Positions 10,392-19,238 of a DNA stretch of 64,000 nt are shown in pieces (position 1 is the first letter of the stretch; each line of letters begins with the position of its first letter). A program made the translations under genes and the position numbers. The DNA comes from Vibrio sinensis (lineage in GTDB: Bacteria; Pseudomonadota; Gammaproteobacteria; Enterobacterales; Vibrionaceae), in NCBI RefSeq assembly GCF_003605645.1, contig NZ_QVMU01000003.1, positions 62,001 to 126,000 on the forward strand, in the 5' to 3' direction. The notes beneath the pieces were generated by a model. That model searched no databases and was not told where the DNA came from. It saw nothing but the letters and a program-made list of their open reading frames with translations.

Positions 10392-10736
10392 ATGTCGTCT
10401 GATTACAACGGTTCTAGCGCTGCATACGCTCGTCAAGAGCATGGCTACCGTGAAAAAGCATTGAAACTCTATCCTTGGGTTTGTGGTAAATGTGCCCGTG
10501 AATTTGTCTATTCGAACTTACGTGAATTGACCGTTCACCACGTTGACCACAACCACACCAATAACCCAGAAGATGGCAGTAACTGGGAACTATTGTGCCT
10601 ATATTGTCACGATCATGAACACTCAAAATACCTTGATCACGATCTTTACGGTGTTGAAGCAACGGCTCGTTTAGACGATCACGTTAGTGCTACACACAAC
10701 CCGTTTGCTGATCTCGCTAAGATGATGAAAAAATAA
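10392..10736 (+). CDS. yajD: YajD-family HNH nuclease-domain protein
   Basis: Small HNH protein (114 aa) of unknown physiological role. Zinc-binding CGKCAREF at the front and CLYCHDHEH at the back frame the HNH core TVHHVDHNHTNNPEDGSNWELL. This is close to the E. coli YajD I remember, and the end FADLAKMMKK matches too. The ATG at 10392 is preferred over an upstream GTG at 10350 because it matches the YajD length. It stands alone ahead of a strong terminator. Confidence 0.92.
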   Translation: MSSDYNGSSAAYARQEHGYREKALKLYPWVCGKCAREFVYSNLRELTVHHVDHNHTNNPEDGSNWELLCLYCHDHEHSKYLDHDLYGVEATARLDDHVSATHNPFADLAKMMKK

Positions 10737-10762
10737 TCTTCACATCATTGTCTCGTACAAAC

Positions 10763-10789
10763 AAAAACGAGAGCCTCGCTCTCGTTTTT
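10763..10789. terminator. Strong bidirectional terminator
   Basis: AAAAACGAGAGC pairs perfectly with GCTCTCGTTTTT around a CTC loop, giving a T-run on both strands. It sits between the convergent yajD and RNase H genes and can end both. Confidence 0.92.
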
Positions 10790-10813
10790 TATTCAAACTA
10801 ACAACACGCAGAA

Positions 10814-11611
10814 TTACCCTCTTCGCGATGCCAATATTTCGTCTATATCGTAAGACTCGCGATACAAGTTCAGCGATTGTTGCTGTGATTCAATGGCAAT
10901 AATTGACATACGATCCGCCAACTCATTTCCCTCAATACCGACGTGACCATTAACATGGTAGATAGTCACTTTGGATTGGATCTGAAGATAAAGAGCATAC
11001 ATCAGCTTAATCAACTCTAGATTTTTTATTTCACCGCCTTGTCGCACCCAGCCTTTTTTCTCCCAACCAGAAGCCCATTGGGTAATACATTGGATGGAAT
11101 ACATTGAATCACAATAAATAGCGACACTGAGGCCTTGTGCTAATTTCTCTTGCGCCATCATAAACGCTTGGTGTAAACCATTTAGCTCAGCGGTGTTGTT
11201 CGTGCCCATCGGATGATATAAGCCATACCACAATTCAGACAATTGATTATCTTTATAAATCGCTATACCTGTTCCTGCTTCACCAGGATTCGGCTCACAT
11301 GCGCCATCGGTGAAAATTTTGATATTAAATGGCATCTCGGTAATTTGCTCTTGAGTCAAAGCAGCCGCTTTCGGTTTCTTTACCGTTTTTCTGCCTGTCG
11401 TATTACTGCCCATTGCTTTATAAGCTTTTGCAGCCGAACCACCACTGTTCCCGATACTTTTCCCACCAAAAGCTGCTTCAGCTTCAGCTAAACTTGGGTA
11501 AGACTTAAATCTCGCCCCTGCAAACTTATCCACTTGCGTTTGGCACTGAGCCCACGTAGTAAAAATGCCCGTTTGACGCCCTTTCCAAACGACGTAATAT
11601 TTTGCTGCCAC
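10814..11611 (-). CDS. Ribonuclease H with N-terminal hybrid-binding domain
   Basis: Cleaves RNA in RNA-DNA hybrids. Residues 3-51 (KYYVVWKGRQTGIF and FKSYPSLAEAEAAF) form the caulimovirus-viroplasmin/hybrid-binding domain known from eukaryotic RNase H1. A linker of about 40 residues, rich in Gly, Ser and Lys, leads to an RNase HI domain with the full active site: Asp102 (TDGA), Glu142 (NTAEL), Asp168 (CDS), His223 and Asp233 (NELAD). The start is a GTG at 11611. At 265 aa it is longer than the single-domain bacterial RNase HI of about 155 aa, which is probably encoded elsewhere. Confidence 0.92.
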   Translation of the reverse strand: MAAKYYVVWKGRQTGIFTTWAQCQTQVDKFAGARFKSYPSLAEAEAAFGGKSIGNSGGSAAKAYKAMGSNTTGRKTVKKPKAAALTQEQITEMPFNIKIFTDGACEPNPGEAGTGIAIYKDNQLSELWYGLYHPMGTNNTAELNGLHQAFMMAQEKLAQGLSVAIYCDSMYSIQCITQWASGWEKKGWVRQGGEIKNLELIKLMYALYLQIQSKVTIYHVNGHVGIEGNELADRMSIIAIESQQQSLNLYRESYDIDEILASRRG

Positions 11612-11900
11612 TAATTTGTATCTCTTATTGTAAAAGGCTCATATCAAGCACAAGGTGAAACAAACAACTTCGCGTTACTTGAATTTCAAAGTGTCATTGA
11701 TAATCACTCGTCATCCCACAATGTTATCATTATCAACCTAAAAAGTCGGCCTACCGTGATAAAAGAGCAACAGCGTGAAAACCAGTTAAATTGAATGGAT
11801 TAATTCGCTTTAGATATCAAAATAAAAGATAACTTCACATTAAATCATTTTAATGAAAAAAAACTTCATTGTATAATGCTGATGCAACAATCGGATTCGC

Positions 11901-12851
11901 ATGGAGTGGAACGTGAATATAAGCATGGCATCAGCCACGAACAAACGCAGCTCAGATAGTTTTCTTTTTATCGCTTACGTGGTCCTTGTGGGGATCGGAT
12001 TTCCTATTCTTCGCTATGCCAGCATCAATTTTGACACCCTCAATAATAATGCCGTTCGTTTTCTTTCTGGAGGTTGCCTCTTCTTGCTGATCGTGATGAT
12101 TAAGCATCGTAGTGAGGTCAAAAAGATCTTTAGTCACCCAGTGCTCACTATGAAACTGCTTTTGGTCGGCATTTTGATGACAGCCAATATGTACTTTTTT
12201 ATGAATGGCATGCAATTAACTTCTGCGCTAACTGGAAGTGTATTTTGTATACTGGCATTGCCCGTAACAACCACTTTGGCGTCGATATTTTATTTAGATG
12301 AACGCAAAAAAGCGTCGAGCTTTCGGTTTATATTTGGAAGCACCCTCGCGATCGTCGGCTCACTAATCTTTGTCTTCAGTGCCCAGCAAACCGGAAATAG
12401 TGCCAATTTCATACTTGGTTCATTTTTTTGGACCATCGCCATTACAATCAGTGCAATACAAAATTTATTAGTGAAGAGTATCTCTAATAAGATACACACC
12501 ATGGTCATTTGTGCTTCAACGGCCATTATCGCAGGCCTTATCAACCTATTCATCGCGATATATTCAGGTAAAATTCAACAGCTATCCACCAGCTCTGACG
12601 CGCTGATTATTTTCCTTATCTTTGCTGGAATGTATGGCATGGTGACGGGCATGTTAATGGCTTTTCATATCATTAAGAAAAGCGGCGTGATTACTTTCAA
12701 TATGCTGCAAATCATGGTCCCGCTCTCAACAGCTGTCGTTGCTTATCTCACTCTGGGTGAGGAAATCACTTTCGTTCAAGCCATTGGTGCAACTATAGTC
12801 GTTATTGGATGTGCCTATTCATTAAAGCCAAAACAGCAAATACGATGCTAA
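11901..12851 (+). CDS. EamA/DMT-family membrane transporter
   Basis: Inner-membrane protein of the drug/metabolite transporter superfamily with about ten helices in two EamA repeats (roughly residues 18-145 and 160-308). The signature ALTGSVFCILALPVTTTLASIFYLDER lies at the end of repeat 1 and MVPLSTAVVAYLTLGEEITFVQAIGATIVVIG at the end of repeat 2. The substrate cannot be told from sequence. The first ATG (11901) and the Met eight codons later are both possible starts; neither has a strong ribosome site. It appears monocistronic. Confidence 0.85.
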   Translation: MEWNVNISMASATNKRSSDSFLFIAYVVLVGIGFPILRYASINFDTLNNNAVRFLSGGCLFLLIVMIKHRSEVKKIFSHPVLTMKLLLVGILMTANMYFFMNGMQLTSALTGSVFCILALPVTTTLASIFYLDERKKASSFRFIFGSTLAIVGSLIFVFSAQQTGNSANFILGSFFWTIAITISAIQNLLVKSISNKIHTMVICASTAIIAGLINLFIAIYSGKIQQLSTSSDALIIFLIFAGMYGMVTGMLMAFHIIKKSGVITFNMLQIMVPLSTAVVAYLTLGEEITFVQAIGATIVVIGCAYSLKPKQQIRC

Positions 12852-12953
12852 AGCAATTATCTGATTTATCAACGACCGCAGATTTGTTTACCTAGCTGCA
12901 TAGCCCGTCGCGCACCATTCTTAAAAGTATTACTTGATAGACTTCTCATTCCT

Positions 12954-13006
12954 CCTTTAAATTGGTCAACCAATTTAAAGGAAATCCTTATAATTGGTTT
13001 CCCAAT
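12954..13006. promoter_or_regulatory. Double GntR-type operator upstream of the YhcH-family gene
   Basis: Site 1 (12954-12981) has perfect 13-base arms, CCTTTAAATTGGT and ACCAATTTAAAGG, around CA. Its core TTGGTNNACCAA matches the operator I remember for ExuR/UxuR-type GntR regulators. Site 2 (core TTGGTTTCCCAA within 12993-13006) has the same core with one mismatch. The two centres are 32 bases apart, about three helical turns. No GntR regulator is coded in this window. Confidence 0.65.
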
Positions 13007-13037
13007 GGAGTAACCAAAACGGTTAAAGAGGTATCCT

Positions 13038-13508
13038 GTGTTTAAAGGCACTTTATCTGAGCTACACCTGTGTCAACATCTACCAAGCAAACTGCTTAAA
13101 ATCATTGAGCAAGTTAAACAGCATTTGAGTTCTTCGACTGAAAACGGTCGATACCCGCTTGTGGGTGACGATGTATTCTTCTTTGTTGTCGACGACAATA
13201 CTCAGTTATTGAATGAACGAAAGTCTGAAATCCACCGTAAGTACATCGACGTACAGATACTACTTTCTGGTGAAGAAACTTTTGGCTACAGCGAACACCC
13301 ATTCCAAAGCATTGCTGAAGATATGTTAGAAAATCGCGATCTCGCATTTAGTGAAGACATCATCGATGAGCAATTTGTTAACCTTAACGTCAATGATTTC
13401 GTTATTTTCAAAGTTGAGCAGCCTCATCGCCCATTAGTTGCCACTAACGAGCCGATGCCAGTCCGCAAAGCGATTATCAAAATTTCTAACCAATGGCTTG
13501 AGGCCTAA
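13038..13508 (+). CDS. YhcH/YjgK/YiaL-family protein (DUF386)
   Basis: A 156-residue single-domain cupin-like protein of the family that includes YhcH (sialic acid cluster), YiaL and the beta-galactosidase subunit EbgC. The pattern GRYPLVGDDVFFFVVDD, SEIHRKYIDVQILLSGEETFGYS and FVIFKVEQPHRP carries the family's conserved acidic and His residues that bind metal and sugar. The start is a GTG at 13038 with GAGG at proper distance. Members usually act on an unusual sugar such as a sugar acid or anomer. The upstream double GntR-type site suggests induction by a uronate or sialate-like substrate. It leads a two-gene unit. Confidence 0.88.
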   Translation: MFKGTLSELHLCQHLPSKLLKIIEQVKQHLSSSTENGRYPLVGDDVFFFVVDDNTQLLNERKSEIHRKYIDVQILLSGEETFGYSEHPFQSIAEDMLENRDLAFSEDIIDEQFVNLNVNDFVIFKVEQPHRPLVATNEPMPVRKAIIKISNQWLEA

Positions 13509-13511
13509 ACG

Positions 13512-13877
13512 ATGCATACTCTTTCTTGGAACGACAATAATATCCCTCACCAAATCAGCCTATCTGAAGATGGAACTAACACTCGCATCGAAATGCGCAT
13601 TGTTAAAGATATCGAACCGGAAGTACTTAGCTTAACGGTACATGATTCGCTCGCTAACGTAACTGAAGCATGGCAAGGCGCAGCATTACCTGTTTCGACA
13701 GCGTTTGATGATGGCGATCTTTTCTCTCATGTACGCGTATTATTCAACCTAGAAAAAGGTTGCGTAGTTTGGCTAGTCAACCACATCAAAATGCCTTGCG
13801 GTAACAAGATGTCAGCAGACAAACTCGCTTGGATACCAGCGATGCACGCTAAAGATGGCAAGCTAAGCGCTATTTAA
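13512..13877 (+). CDS. Conserved-looking protein of unknown function, partner of the YhcH-like gene
   Basis: A 121-residue soluble protein I do not recognise. It has no signal peptide or membrane helix, and is mostly beta by eye. One Cys sits in KGCVVW and one in MPCGN. It starts three bases after the YhcH-family stop, so it is almost surely co-transcribed and may be translationally coupled. Its codon usage and composition look like the neighbours. A role with the YhcH-like protein in the same sugar pathway is inferred from position only. Confidence 0.75.
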   Translation: MHTLSWNDNNIPHQISLSEDGTNTRIEMRIVKDIEPEVLSLTVHDSLANVTEAWQGAALPVSTAFDDGDLFSHVRVLFNLEKGCVVWLVNHIKMPCGNKMSADKLAWIPAMHAKDGKLSAI

Positions 13878-13892
13878 TTTCCATTTAAGCCG

Positions 13893-13952
13893 TAGCAAGA
13901 TAAGAACCCTCAACACGCAGCATCTAACGACTTGAGTCACCTTATCTTGCTA
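13893..13952. terminator. Long-looped terminator between convergent genes
   Basis: TAGCAAGATAAG and CTTATCTTGCTA are perfect 12-base arms around a 36-base loop, followed by TATTTTTA. It lies between the YhcH unit (plus) and the reductase operon (minus) and can serve both. Confidence 0.7.
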
Positions 13953-13963
13953 TATTTTTACTA

Positions 13964-14548
13964 TCACCGATACAGTGGTACAGACTCAATATTGATATCT
14001 AAATCCTCTTTGATGTAAGCACAGCAAGCACACGCTAACCGTGCTAAAGCTTTATAACTATTCGTATCAGCATGTAGCTCTACAAGTTCCAGATAACGAA
14101 AACACCAAGGAAGTATATGCTCACCAAACAGCTCTTTTACCGCAATATCTGAGTCTTTTCTTTCAAAAAGTTCACTTGCAGCCAAAAGCATCAAACCAAA
14201 CTGATCTCTAGGTTCATTCATATCTAAATTCAATGCTAAATGATATTTATGCATAAAATGTTGATAACGTACGGTTGAGTAGCCAAATAATATGCTCTCT
14301 TGATCAAGATATACCGATCCCCATGGTGGAGCATCCATAACTGCAGCCCCCTCAAACAACTTGAAAAAATCACAATCGAGTGCTTGTGGATCATCACTAT
14401 CTATCGAGAGGACAAATTGGCTGAATTCCTCATTGATATCATGGTAGTGTTGCCGAAGCTGCCCTATAGCTATCTGATTCTGTTCTGCGTTTATAGATAA
14501 ATAAAAGAAAGAACCTAGCAGGCGACAAATTGCTGACATCTCATTCAT
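13964..14548 (-). CDS. TorD/DmsD-family molybdoenzyme chaperone
   Basis: Cytoplasmic redox-enzyme maturation protein that should bind the Tat leader of the DmsA-like subunit and hold it for cofactor insertion. The all-helical 194-residue sequence has the family marks: FFKLFEG, then MDAPPWGSVYLDQE (the PPWGSVYLD core of DmsD-type proteins) and EPRDQFGLML, a variant of the ExxDH-type motif. It is the last gene of the minus-strand dmsABC-napF-torD run, 27 bases after the ferredoxin gene. The exact subgroup (TorD, DmsD or other) is uncertain. Confidence 0.88.
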   Translation of the reverse strand: MNEMSAICRLLGSFFYLSINAEQNQIAIGQLRQHYHDINEEFSQFVLSIDSDDPQALDCDFFKLFEGAAVMDAPPWGSVYLDQESILFGYSTVRYQHFMHKYHLALNLDMNEPRDQFGLMLLAASELFERKDSDIAVKELFGEHILPWCFRYLELVELHADTNSYKALARLACACCAYIKEDLDINIESVPLYR

Positions 14549-14575
14549 ATACTGGCTTACCCAATAAAATTAGTA

Positions 14576-15124
14576 TTATCGAATTTCTGCTAACGAGAAT
14601 GTGATGGCGTTGACGGGACAAGCCATTCGACAACGACCACAACCGTTACACAACTCATTTACAACTTTCGGTTGGTTACCATTAAACACAATGGCCTGAG
14701 TTGGGCATTGTATAGAACAGTTATTACACCAACCCGATATTAACCGACTGCAATTATTTTCAAACATGGGTATCACACCTGTTGACGTCGCATTACTTGA
14801 CAAAGCATCCGTAGTGCAAACGCTTTTACACTCACCACAATGAGTACAAAAATTAAAATCTAAATTCAATTCAGGTTTATTGGAGATAATGTTTATTACT
14901 TGCTGTGGGCATGCAAACTCGCACTTTCTACATCCATCACACAATACGTCTAATGCAAATTCATTAAAGGCTGTGGGAGGACGAGGTGCTATCCGCGTAA
15001 ATGGCTCATCATCCATATCGCGTTTTATTTTATGCGTTCTTGTAACCAATGAGCGAATAAACCCACGACGACTAACTTGCCGCCTAGAGAGCAGAGTATG
15101 GTTAGATTGATTGTACTCTTTCAC
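14576..15124 (-). CDS. NapF-like ferredoxin-type protein with four Fe-S clusters
   Basis: Predicted cytoplasmic iron-sulphur protein of 182 residues. Four Cys groups are visible: CDGCRKCEFACP, CTHCGECKSVC, a divergent third group ending in CNNCSIQCP, and CNGCGRCRMACP. The N-terminus (SRRQVSRRGFIRSL) is twin-arginine-rich, as in E. coli NapF, which stays cytoplasmic and helps activate the molybdenum subunit. Here a similar helper role for the DmsA-like enzyme is likely from context. The start is a GTG. No nap genes are present in the window. A 145-base gap separates it from dmsC. Confidence 0.85.
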   Translation of the reverse strand: MKEYNQSNHTLLSRRQVSRRGFIRSLVTRTHKIKRDMDDEPFTRIAPRPPTAFNEFALDVLCDGCRKCEFACPQQVINIISNKPELNLDFNFCTHCGECKSVCTTDALSSNATSTGVIPMFENNCSRLISGWCNNCSIQCPTQAIVFNGNQPKVVNELCNGCGRCRMACPVNAITFSLAEIR

Positions 15125-15269
15125 GTAGATTACTCATTCCACCTATATCAATTAGTTGAACTACTATCAATTGGTTCTGTTATCTAGTATGTAGCGATAT
15201 TTCACTTTCAAGTCATTTAGATATAGAAAATAAGGCCCGCCAAAACAGAGAGCCTTACTATTCATTTAA

Positions 15270-16106
15270 CTACATTCCGGTAATGTAATACATATCGTAA
15301 AACATCACTCTGCCTGAGAGTTCTGACGTGATTAATAACAATACGCCAACACACATAGAGACCGTTTTCACCATGGAGTTATGTTTTTCTGGCTTGATAA
15401 CATAAACAACACATAGTGCAGCACCAATTAATGTAAACATCACTTTAACTACTGCAATGTAGCTGTGAAGCTGCTGCGGAATAAGCCCCTCTTTTCCAAT
15501 ATGCAGTAAAAATGCAGCAAATACCGCCATCGATATTAAAAGACCAACACCAAACAAGGAAAGCGTAACAATTCGGATCGCTGGAGCCCCCTTAGTTGTT
15601 TTCGGCATTAAGTTGATAATCGCAATTGTACCTGTGACTCCAAGAATGAGCGCTGTACTAAAAAACTGAATAGGTGTTAAAGCATTAGCCCATGCCATTA
15701 CTCCATCAAGTGTATACACATTACTGATTGCCATTAATAACCAGCAGCCAACTATCATGGAGATAAACAGTAATACTTTTCGGAAAAGATCCGAGCCCAG
15801 TTTAAACCATTCCAACACCGTAAAAATAAACCCAAAGCTACCAAAGGCTATGCTGCTGATAATCTCAATCGAGAGTGGTGAGCCATGAGTAACGCCAGAT
15901 AAAACATTAAATGCTCTTAAAGGTTGTCCTAAATGAGTCAATGAGCATAGAAGAGCAATACCAAATAATGGCCAAACAAATAAAAAACCTTTGCTCAATA
16001 CACTATTTTTCGGAGTCACTGAAAGATGTAGTACACCTAATACAATAAATAACCCGATCGAGGCTTGCGCAAAAACCGTAAAAAAAACCAAAGATAAATG
16101 ATCCAT
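15270..16106 (-). CDS. dmsC: DmsC-like membrane anchor subunit
   Basis: Membrane anchor and quinol-oxidising subunit of a DMSO-reductase-type complex. About eight hydrophobic helices fill the 278 residues, starting with HLSLVFFTVFAQASIGLFIVLG, the typical DmsC opening. I start at the ATG at 16106, which has GAGAGG upstream and follows the dmsB stop by four bases; a longer reading frame from 16172 would overlap dmsB by 60 bases and is unlikely. Part of dmsABC. Confidence 0.9.
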   Translation of the reverse strand: MDHLSLVFFTVFAQASIGLFIVLGVLHLSVTPKNSVLSKGFLFVWPLFGIALLCSLTHLGQPLRAFNVLSGVTHGSPLSIEIISSIAFGSFGFIFTVLEWFKLGSDLFRKVLLFISMIVGCWLLMAISNVYTLDGVMAWANALTPIQFFSTALILGVTGTIAIINLMPKTTKGAPAIRIVTLSLFGVGLLISMAVFAAFLLHIGKEGLIPQQLHSYIAVVKVMFTLIGAALCVVYVIKPEKHNSMVKTVSMCVGVLLLITSELSGRVMFYDMYYITGM

Positions 16107-16110
16107 ACTT

Positions 16111-16728
16111 TTATACCTCTCGTTTATTTTGAATGCTGCCGCTGCGATCTCCTGATGGACGTGCATGCACATTTGTTTTGATAATAATCGATGGGCTAGT
16201 CATCGTAGCCTTAGGTAAAGGAGCAAGCTCAGCCGTGCCTGAATACTTACTCTTAAGCTCCTCAATTGGGGCAAAGTCAATAGCCCTTAGTGGACAAGCT
16301 TCAACACACGTTGGTTTTAAACCTTGATTGATTCGGTCAATGCAACCATCACATTTACTCATGTGTTTTTTTTCACTGTCGTATTGTGGAGCGCCATAAG
16401 GACACGCCATTGTGCAATACTGACACCCTACACAACGTTCTTGATCAACTAAAACAAGCCCATCCTCCTTGCGTTTATGCATAGCGCCTGTTGGACAAGC
16501 TTTAACACAAGCGGGATTAGCACAATGGTTACATGAAAGTGAAACGTAATAGCCACTAACATTCTGCTTCCAGGTACCGTTTTCTTCTATCCATTCACCC
16601 GAACCATACTCATAGACACGACGAAAACTCACGTCCAAAGGAGAATCGTTTTTGTCCTTACAAGCAACTGTACATGTCTTACACCCTGTACAACGAGTTG
16701 TATCTACATAAAATCCATATTGTTTCAT
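16111..16728 (-). CDS. dmsB: DmsB-like electron-transfer subunit with four [4Fe-4S] clusters
   Basis: Carries electrons from the membrane anchor to the catalytic subunit. The 205 residues hold four Cys motifs in order: CTGCKTCTVACKDKND, CNHCANPACVKACPTGAM, CVGCQYCTMACPYG and CDGCIDRINQG followed by CVEACPLRAIDF. There is no signal peptide, so it is exported with the Tat-tagged DmsA as in known complexes. It lies 61 bases after dmsA and four bases before dmsC. Confidence 0.94.
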   Translation of the reverse strand: MKQYGFYVDTTRCTGCKTCTVACKDKNDSPLDVSFRRVYEYGSGEWIEENGTWKQNVSGYYVSLSCNHCANPACVKACPTGAMHKRKEDGLVLVDQERCVGCQYCTMACPYGAPQYDSEKKHMSKCDGCIDRINQGLKPTCVEACPLRAIDFAPIEELKSKYSGTAELAPLPKATMTSPSIIIKTNVHARPSGDRSGSIQNKREV

Positions 16729-16789
16729 AGTCTTTTCATTCTCGGTAAATGATCGTCTAAATCCTGATAGGGAATTACTTCAAGAAATT

Positions 16790-19204
16790 CTAGACGGCCT
16801 TTATCTCAACAAGATTAGTGTGTGTTGTTGAGCCAAAACCAATAGGCGCCGTATGATCGCTAGTTAAGACATTAATATTGCCTCCAATACATGTCCCTGT
16901 AGCGTCAGGTCTAAACCAAGCCCCTTGAGCTGAAGCGACAACTCCCGGCATAATTCTGGGTGTAACTTTTGCAGTAAGCTTTACTTTTCCTCGAGAATTA
17001 TACATCTCGACTCCATCACCATCTTGAATTCGCCTAGCTTGTGCATCAATCGGATTTAGCCAAACATCTTGCGGTGCGACTTTTAGCAATACTGATAAAT
17101 TTCGATACTGTGAGTTTGCACTCCCCTTGCCATGATAGGTAATTAATTGAAGCGGATATGAGTCTGTGAGGGGATCTAAATGAGATTCGCCAGTAATAAT
17201 GTATTCTGGAAGCGGTGTAATTTTATCGCCCGGTAATACTTGCTGTGTCTGCGCCAATTCTTTAAGGGATTGAGAATAAACTTCGATTTTCCCCGATTGT
17301 GTTTTTAATGGGTAAGCATTTGGGTCAAGGCGAAAATCTGCCATTACAGTATCGTGTGCTTCTTTCATTTCAATCCTATCGATACCTTGCTTTTTAAGTT
17401 GCTCCCAGCTGACCATATTTGGGTAATACTGATGACCAAGCTCGTGAGCCCACTTTAGCCACTCTTCTTCTGTACGACCTTCCGTAAATTCTTTCTCAAT
17501 TCCTAACCGCTTGGCTAATTGGGAAAAAATCCAATAATCAGTACGAGCTTCAAAGGGAGCCTCAACTGCAGGTGATCCTGCAATGACATACCCCATATCA
17601 GCGGAACCCTCATTATAAGTGTAGAGGTATCGTTCCGGAGCTAACGTAGCTGGAAGAACAATATCAGCATAACGAGCAGTACTCGTCATGAACGATTCTG
17701 AAACAACAATAGTATCGACAAGCGATTCATCTTTTAACACTTCACTCGCTTTATTAATGTTTGGATTTTGATTTACTAATGCGTTACTGGCATACGCGAA
17801 AATAAACTTAATTGGTGCACTTAGTTTTTCTGCCCCTGTAATTCCATGCTCTTCCGGTGTCAAAGCATCATAACGAGTCACTGCTTCAGTCCAATTCGTT
17901 AAAGGAATCGATGTTTTGATATTATTACTGTAAATATTTGCATACGAATGCCAAAGGTAATTAATCCTCTCCCGAAGCCCAGTATTGCCTCCAGGGATCC
18001 CAATATTCCCTGTCATGGCGGCAAGCGTACAGATAGCGCGAACAGAAGCCTCCCCATTACGCTGACGAGCAATTCCCCACCCTTGTGAAATAAATGCAGG
18101 CTTTGCTGATGCTATCTCCCTAGCTAATCGAATAATTTTTTTAGCAGGTATGCCTGTAATTTGAGCAGCCCAAGACGGTGTTTTTTCAGTTTTATCCTCT
18201 CCAAGGCCAAAGATGTAGGAATGATATGAAGAGTGTTGGCTAGCCTCGACTGGTAATGTCTTCTCGTTAAAACCAATAACGCATCGGTCTAAGAAATCTT
18301 GATCTTGTAAATTTTCACTTAAAATTACATGTGCCATTCCAGCCACAAGTGCAGCATCTGTCCCTGGTCGAATAGGCACCCACTCATCTTCTCTTCCCAT
18401 ACAAGAATCACTATAACGAGGGTCAATAACAATCATTCTTGCATTGCTTTTTTCCCTTGCTTGGGTGAGATTATGTGTAACGCTCCCTCCACTAATACGG
18501 GATTCAGAGGGGTTATTACCAAATAGAACAACAAGCTGGCTTTTTTCGACATGAACAATATTATTACTATAAGGCCCACCGTAATAACCGCCGCCATAAG
18601 TGTAGGTTCCACCTGTTTGATAACCACTTACGCTATAAGATGCGTGTCCATTAAGAAAACCTCCATACAGTCCAAAAAGTCGTTTATGTAGATTGAACCA
18701 TGCATCAAAACTACCAGTAGAAGAGGGCAAAAATACAGATTCTGGGCCATAAGATGCATACGTTTTTTTAATTGACTCTGCGATGGAATCAAGGGCTTCG
18801 TCCCATGTAATACGTTTAAATTGCCCACTTCCGCGCTGCCCCACTCTTTTTAACGGGTATTTAATCCGATCAGGACTATACATGCGCTGTCTAATCGAAC
18901 GCCCACGCAAACATGCTCTAACTTGGTGGTTTCCCCAAGCGTCATCAGTTGTGTTATCTGCGTTGACCTGAATAACTACCCCATCACTGACTTTTAATCG
19001 AAGTGGGCAACGACCCCCACAACTGACTAAACAGGCAGACCAAACTTCTGCTTCTTTTTTCTGTAATGGTGAGAGTTCATTTTTAGCATTCGTACTAAAA
19101 GGCAAAGAAATTGCTGCTGCTGCACCACTGAGTGCGGCACTACCCTTTAAAAAATGCCGTCTGTTTATTTTAAACTGTTCGCTATTACCGGTAGAGCTTC
19201 CCAT
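16790..19204 (-). CDS. dmsA: DmsA-like molybdopterin reductase catalytic subunit, Tat-exported
   Basis: Mo-bisMGD enzyme that reduces a terminal acceptor such as DMSO or TMAO. A Tat leader NRRHFLKGSAALSGAAAAI (residues 14-32) is followed by a [4Fe-4S] motif with Cys58, Cys62, Cys66 and Cys98. The active-site region ASYSVSGYQTGGTYTYGG suggests a Ser ligand to Mo, as in the DmsA group. GWGIARQRNGE and the C-terminal molydopterin-binding domain (VWLNPIDAQARRIQDGDGV) complete an 804-residue protein of normal family length. It is the first gene of the operon, behind an FNR-like promoter at 19239-19280. Substrate is inferred; other S- or N-oxides or selenate are possible. Confidence 0.93.
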   Translation of the reverse strand: MGSSTGNSEQFKINRRHFLKGSAALSGAAAAISLPFSTNAKNELSPLQKKEAEVWSACLVSCGGRCPLRLKVSDGVVIQVNADNTTDDAWGNHQVRACLRGRSIRQRMYSPDRIKYPLKRVGQRGSGQFKRITWDEALDSIAESIKKTYASYGPESVFLPSSTGSFDAWFNLHKRLFGLYGGFLNGHASYSVSGYQTGGTYTYGGGYYGGPYSNNIVHVEKSQLVVLFGNNPSESRISGGSVTHNLTQAREKSNARMIVIDPRYSDSCMGREDEWVPIRPGTDAALVAGMAHVILSENLQDQDFLDRCVIGFNEKTLPVEASQHSSYHSYIFGLGEDKTEKTPSWAAQITGIPAKKIIRLAREIASAKPAFISQGWGIARQRNGEASVRAICTLAAMTGNIGIPGGNTGLRERINYLWHSYANIYSNNIKTSIPLTNWTEAVTRYDALTPEEHGITGAEKLSAPIKFIFAYASNALVNQNPNINKASEVLKDESLVDTIVVSESFMTSTARYADIVLPATLAPERYLYTYNEGSADMGYVIAGSPAVEAPFEARTDYWIFSQLAKRLGIEKEFTEGRTEEEWLKWAHELGHQYYPNMVSWEQLKKQGIDRIEMKEAHDTVMADFRLDPNAYPLKTQSGKIEVYSQSLKELAQTQQVLPGDKITPLPEYIITGESHLDPLTDSYPLQLITYHGKGSANSQYRNLSVLLKVAPQDVWLNPIDAQARRIQDGDGVEMYNSRGKVKLTAKVTPRIMPGVVASAQGAWFRPDATGTCIGGNINVLTSDHTAPIGFGSTTHTNLVEIKAV

Positions 19205-19238
19205 ATGCTATCCATTCATAATGATAATACCCTCACTA

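Noticed and set aside
11680-11740. Possible Fur box from GATAAT and ATTATCA hexamers
   Set aside because: The hexamers are not in the three-unit array of a Fur site, and the flanking genes (RNase H, DMT exporter) are not iron genes.
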